Shown here piece by piece: positions 60,903 through 64,000 of a stretch of 64,000 nucleotides of DNA. The position numbers and the translations under genes were made by a program. A model generated the notes under the pieces. The model was not told the DNA's origin. It searched no databases and was given only the letters and a program-made list of their open reading frames with translations. How positions within the stretch are numbered: the stretch's first letter is position 1; every line of letters starts with the position of its first letter. Origin of the DNA: JBKCUI01 sp052161625 (GTDB lineage: Bacteria; Planctomycetota; Planctomycetia; Pirellulales; Pirellulaceae); assembly GCA_052161625.1 (NCBI GenBank), contig CP197412.1. One strand, written 5' to 3'.

Positions 60903-62734
60903 GTTCCCGTTCCCGATGGGAGTGGAATCGCAGCCTTTGGCTTCGCGTCTGGCTTCACTTCCGGCTTGGCTTCCTGCTTCTCTCGCCAAGGCTTCTTATC
61001 GCGATAGCTCTTCAGCTCTTCCTCCAATTGCTCGAGCTGTTCGTTTCCATCTTTGCGGCCAAGCTCGACCGCTTTCTCGGAGAACTCGATCGCCTTTTCA
61101 AAGTTGGCTTGCTCGGCATAAGCTGCAGCGAGGGTGCTGAGGATGTGGGCTTGGCTGTACTGGGTAAGCTCGCAGGCTTGAAGGCCCAGTTCCAGAGCAC
61201 GGCTCCCATCGCGGACGTCGTCGAGAGGGCTGGTTGCGAGCAGCCATGACAAGTTGTTGAGGAGAGACGAACGAATCTCGCTATTCACCGCCTCGGGCAT
61301 CAAATTAAGGGCCTTTTCGTAGGCGACCACGGCGTCTGCATGTTCCCCTTGGCTCAGCAAAATCTCGCCTTGCAAACGATGGGCTTGCCAGTTGGCATCG
61401 TTGGCCTGAATGACTTGGTCCAGAATGCGAAGGGCTTGGCTATGCCGATTGCTTTGCCAAAAGACGAGGCCCAGCTTCATCAGCAGCTCTTCGCGTTGTG
61501 GAGTCCCGGCAGGAACCCGCGCGATCAAGGAGCGGTAGTCGGTAATCGCAGCGTCAAACTCTTCACTCGCCGAAGCGATGTCCGCGCGAAGCAATATCGC
61601 ATCTGCATTCTGTTCGTCGAGGTCCAAGATCGTTTGGATATCCTTTTTGGCCTCCTCCATGTTGTCCATCTCGACCGACAATCTCGCCCGAAGGAGCATC
61701 GACGGGATATTGTCTTTGGCGAGTTCCAGGGAGGCGTCGAGATCCGCTTTGGCGAGCTCCTTATTTCCAGCGATTTGATGGAGTAGCGAACGCTGTCGAA
61801 GCAATCCCGCTTTCACTTCATCGTTGGTGCTCTGGTCGATGGACAGCGTGCTGAATGCCATCGCCTCCTCGGACTTGTCCAGACGCAGCAGGACGGTGAT
61901 CTTGCTTAGCAATAAATCCAGAGTATCGGGGTTGTACTCCAAAGCCATATCGAGAACGGCCAGGAGTTTATCGAACTTCTGTTGACTTTCCAAAAGTGCA
62001 AGGAGTTGTTTGACGATGTTCGGGTCGGCCGGGTTGGTCTCGACTGCCTTTTCCATATCGGCGACTTGCGATGCCGGCTCATCCTGAAGGGTTGCGCGGG
62101 TGATATAGAGTTTGGCGAGATTCTCGCGAAACGCTGCGCTCTTTGCATTCCGTTCTAGACGGGGCTCCAATTCGGCGATCCCAGCGTTGATCACGTCCAG
62201 CGCTTCACCAAATTCTTGTCGATCGCGAAGGATTGCGACTTTGATCAAATACGATTCCACCAACCCGGGATCCAGCTCGATGGACGTGGTTAGATCGTCG
62301 AGGAGTTCGCCGAGCAATTTGCTTACGGTCGCGCGATTGCGTGGCCCCTGCATCAATTGACGCATCGAAATTTCAACGCGTTGCTTGTAAGCGGATGCCA
62401 GGAAGACCTTGGCCGATTCTTCGCTCCCGGCGCTCAATCCCTTTTTGAGAGCCGAGTCGGTCAGTTCGATGACTTCGTTCAATTGTTCCAAAGTTTGAAC
62501 GTTAAGACGAAGCTGGATGGCTTTGTCAAAATCCACCTCCCCCGGCTTCTGCTCGGGAATGACGACTTGCGGTGGCTTTTTCGCTTCGGCATCTTGGCCG
62601 ATCGCGGTCGCGTGGGAAGGAATCAGCGAGGTCGGTTGGAACCAAAGGCCAATTGCTAGGAGGGCCGCGAATCGCGCGCGTGCAATCGGACGAGTCGTGA
62701 CTGCTTCAGAAATGGTTCGGAAGGATCGTTGCAT
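60899..62734 (-). CDS. exported TPR-repeat protein
   Basis: A 611-aa protein with a signal sequence (FAALLAIGLWFQPTSLIPSHATAIGQ) when started at the ATG 62734; an ATG at 62800 is in frame but lengthens the n-region. The mature part is a superhelix of about a dozen TPR units, such as LAVLDMALEYNPDTLDLLLSKI, AITDYRSLIARVPAGTPQREELLMKLG and ADAVVAYEKALNLMPEAVNSE. The end is Lys/Pro-rich. It is a scaffold for protein contacts, partners unknown. Its stop overlaps the methyltransferase start. Confidence 0.9.
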   Translation of the reverse strand: MQRSFRTISEAVTTRPIARARFAALLAIGLWFQPTSLIPSHATAIGQDAEAKKPPQVVIPEQKPGEVDFDKAIQLRLNVQTLEQLNEVIELTDSALKKGLSAGSEESAKVFLASAYKQRVEISMRQLMQGPRNRATVSKLLGELLDDLTTSIELDPGLVESYLIKVAILRDRQEFGEALDVINAGIAELEPRLERNAKSAAFRENLAKLYITRATLQDEPASQVADMEKAVETNPADPNIVKQLLALLESQQKFDKLLAVLDMALEYNPDTLDLLLSKITVLLRLDKSEEAMAFSTLSIDQSTNDEVKAGLLRQRSLLHQIAGNKELAKADLDASLELAKDNIPSMLLRARLSVEMDNMEEAKKDIQTILDLDEQNADAILLRADIASASEEFDAAITDYRSLIARVPAGTPQREELLMKLGLVFWQSNRHSQALRILDQVIQANDANWQAHRLQGEILLSQGEHADAVVAYEKALNLMPEAVNSEIRSSLLNNLSWLLATSPLDDVRDGSRALELGLQACELTQYSQAHILSTLAAAYAEQANFEKAIEFSEKAVELGRKDGNEQLEQLEEELKSYRDKKPWREKQEAKPEVKPDAKPKAAIPLPSGTGT

Positions 62735-62854
62735 GGTGGGTCTATCTCTAGCAATTCGATGGTTCGATCGAGCGGGGGGGGACGAAGCCGTGGTCATCAT
62801 TTCACTCGTTTGTATTGTACTGGTTCGGCACCTTGCAGTCCTAGCTCGATTCCT

Positions 62855-63370
62855 TCACTCTTCGGCAAAACTGCGAGGGACCTTGCACATCGGATCGGGC
62901 CATTGGCAGACCCAGTACCCTCCCGCTTCCATCCAGACCTCCATCCGTCTGGCGGATGCGAGTCGATGTGGTTCATTGTAGAAGTAGGTCCAGGTCGCCA
63001 AGGATTGGGACGGGGGTTCGCAAACCGCATCGGAAGGGGCAAGGTCTGCGAGGGTCTCGACCTGGATCACTCGCCGAACGTATTCCCCTGTGTTCTTGAC
63101 CGGATCGAACCCTTCGATTCGATCGAGCACCACCAACGTCTCCTGCAGATCCTCGGGATGGAATCGCCAGACTTCCCCCAATACCAAATTGTCTCCCTCC
63201 ACCAAGCCCGGATAAGACCCCAAATCATAGAGCGTTCCAACGGCAATGGCGGGGGTGATGGAAATCGCGGGTCGAGGCCAAAGACTCCCACGCAGTTGCT
63301 CCCGCTTCAAGGTGCCATAGACGAAAATCGCGTGTGGATCCTCTTCTTCATACCGTCTCGGTTCGATCAT
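62855..63370 (-). CDS. gamma-glutamylcyclotransferase-like (AIG2/GGCT fold) protein
   Basis: A 171-aa protein with the GGCT-fold marker FVYGTLKREQ and the later GEVWRFHPEDLQETLVVLDRIEGFDP, which has the Glu expected for catalysis of this fold near VLDRIEGF. Such enzymes cyclise gamma-glutamyl groups to 5-oxoproline. A C-terminal Trp/Tyr-rich part is less typical. The ATG at 63370 overlaps the stop of the next gene upstream (ATGA), so the two are coupled; the frame start at 63403 is inside that gene. Confidence 0.85.
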   Translation of the reverse strand: MIEPRRYEEEDPHAIFVYGTLKREQLRGSLWPRPAISITPAIAVGTLYDLGSYPGLVEGDNLVLGEVWRFHPEDLQETLVVLDRIEGFDPVKNTGEYVRRVIQVETLADLAPSDAVCEPPSQSLATWTYFYNEPHRLASARRMEVWMEAGGYWVCQWPDPMCKVPRSFAEE

Positions 63371-64000
63371 GGTTTTGCGTCGATCTCCTCCAACGTCCAA
63401 CAACTGACCTCATCCTCTAAGACCACGACCATTCGCAGCTTCTGGCCATCGGCTAAAAGAGTCGCGCCATAGACTCTTTTTCCAAACGACATCTGGTCGG
63501 GAATGGCATCGACCGATTGAAGATGCAACACGCGATTGGGGGCGGTCGCGAGCCAGTAGAATTTGCTTTGGCTCGTCTGCGTCGCGGCGAGGAGTTTGCA
63601 TTGTTCAGGACGAACCGAAAGAACTTGTCGAAACAATGGCTGATACTGTCGGTTCATCAATACCGCTCCGGTCTCGCCGCTCAGCATTTTCTCCAACCCC
63701 ACCAAATAGGACTCGGCAGCCCCCTTACCCCAGACCCAGTTCCCAACTTCCGGGATGAACGCCAACTCATCGGTCTCCACTCCCGCGATCGCACCCGCAC
63801 CCGAATCGGGTGCCTGGGAAAGGGTCGGAATGTCTTGGACCGCGCGATCGGACCAAGTCGTCTTCCAGGATTCGAAAATCCCCTTCGCATCGACCTTGGG
63901 AACAACACCGACGATCGATGAGGTTGAGGAACTGGATGTCGAGCGGGAGATGTCGAGCTTCGTCGTGGCAGGATTGAGTTGCAAGAAGCGTTGACGGTCG
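63367..64000 (-). CDS. protein of unknown function, 5' end outside the window
   Basis: The frame is open to the window edge (DRQRFLQLNPATT at its beginning in the window), so at least 210 residues, N terminus missing. After a Ser/Thr-rich stretch, the visible part has a mixed alpha/beta fold (FESWKTTWSDRAVQDIPTL; LEKMLSGETGAVLMNRQYQPLFRQVLSVRPEQCKLLAAT) without known motifs. Translationally coupled to the cyclotransferase-like gene. Confidence 0.6.
   Translation of the reverse strand, partial: DRQRFLQLNPATTKLDISRSTSSSSTSSIVGVVPKVDAKGIFESWKTTWSDRAVQDIPTLSQAPDSGAGAIAGVETDELAFIPEVGNWVWGKGAAESYLVGLEKMLSGETGAVLMNRQYQPLFRQVLSVRPEQCKLLAATQTSQSKFYWLATAPNRVLHLQSVDAIPDQMSFGKRVYGATLLADGQKLRMVVVLEDEVSCWTLEEIDAKP

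Noticed and set aside
62729..63472. 247-codon plus-strand frame over the cyclotransferase-like gene
   Set aside because: Antisense to a motif-bearing, translationally coupled gene.

Overview
The window is chromosomal DNA of a planctomycete, most likely Pirellulales (Rhodopirellula-like). The evidence is gene content: a DUF1559 pilin-like secretome protein, a PVC-type CxxCH heme protein with a beta-propeller, a Minf_1886-type protein restricted to Verrucomicrobia/Planctomycetes, FGE-like secreted proteins, OprP-type porin, paired vWA proteins, and weak or absent Shine-Dalgarno sites with frequent GTG/TTG starts. No rRNA or tRNA gene was seen.

Layout. 0-3.7 kb: 23S pseudouridine synthase with a long disordered tail, then yidD, a small conserved protein and a PSP1/RicT protein on the other strand. 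3.9-14.7 kb: FGE-like protein and UbiA-type prenyltransferase; a coupled Ser/Thr kinase and methyltransferase with an N-end-rule aminoacyltransferase; UvrB/C-motif protein; porin; a GntR regulator with a PhyH dioxygenase and a divergent esterase around a palindromic operator. 14.9-23.5 kb: nusA-infB-rbfA, a degenerate HhH-GPD protein, yebC and hisD. 23.6-36.1 kb: YceI, exported proteins, the CxxCH heme protein, two vWA proteins, a squalene-cyclase-like protein, pepA, tsaB and ispG.

36.1-51.8 kb is an accessory island. It carries a complete type I-F CRISPR-Cas system: cas1, cas2-3, then cas8f-cas5f-cas7f-cas6f, then an array of 45 identical 28-nt repeats with 44 spacers. The Cas proteins carry their key residues, so the system looks functional; cas6f would cut the repeat hairpin, cas8f-5f-7f-6f would form the Csy complex, and cas1 plus cas2-3 would adapt and degrade. 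The trailer end of the array is cut by a dispersed ~200-nt element that occurs three times in 3.2 kb. Between copies lie a small gene, a remnant of an IS transposase, a membrane-anchored unknown protein and a DUF1559 gene. Matching short repeats lie at both outer edges of the island.

51.8-64 kb: a DUF318 permease, then a DUF58 / transglutaminase-like / MoxR / lipoprotein operon in which the transglutaminase has lost its catalytic Cys, a His/Cys-rich exported protein, an RsmB/F-type RNA methyltransferase coupled to a TPR protein, a gamma-glutamylcyclotransferase-like protein and a gene that runs off the window end.
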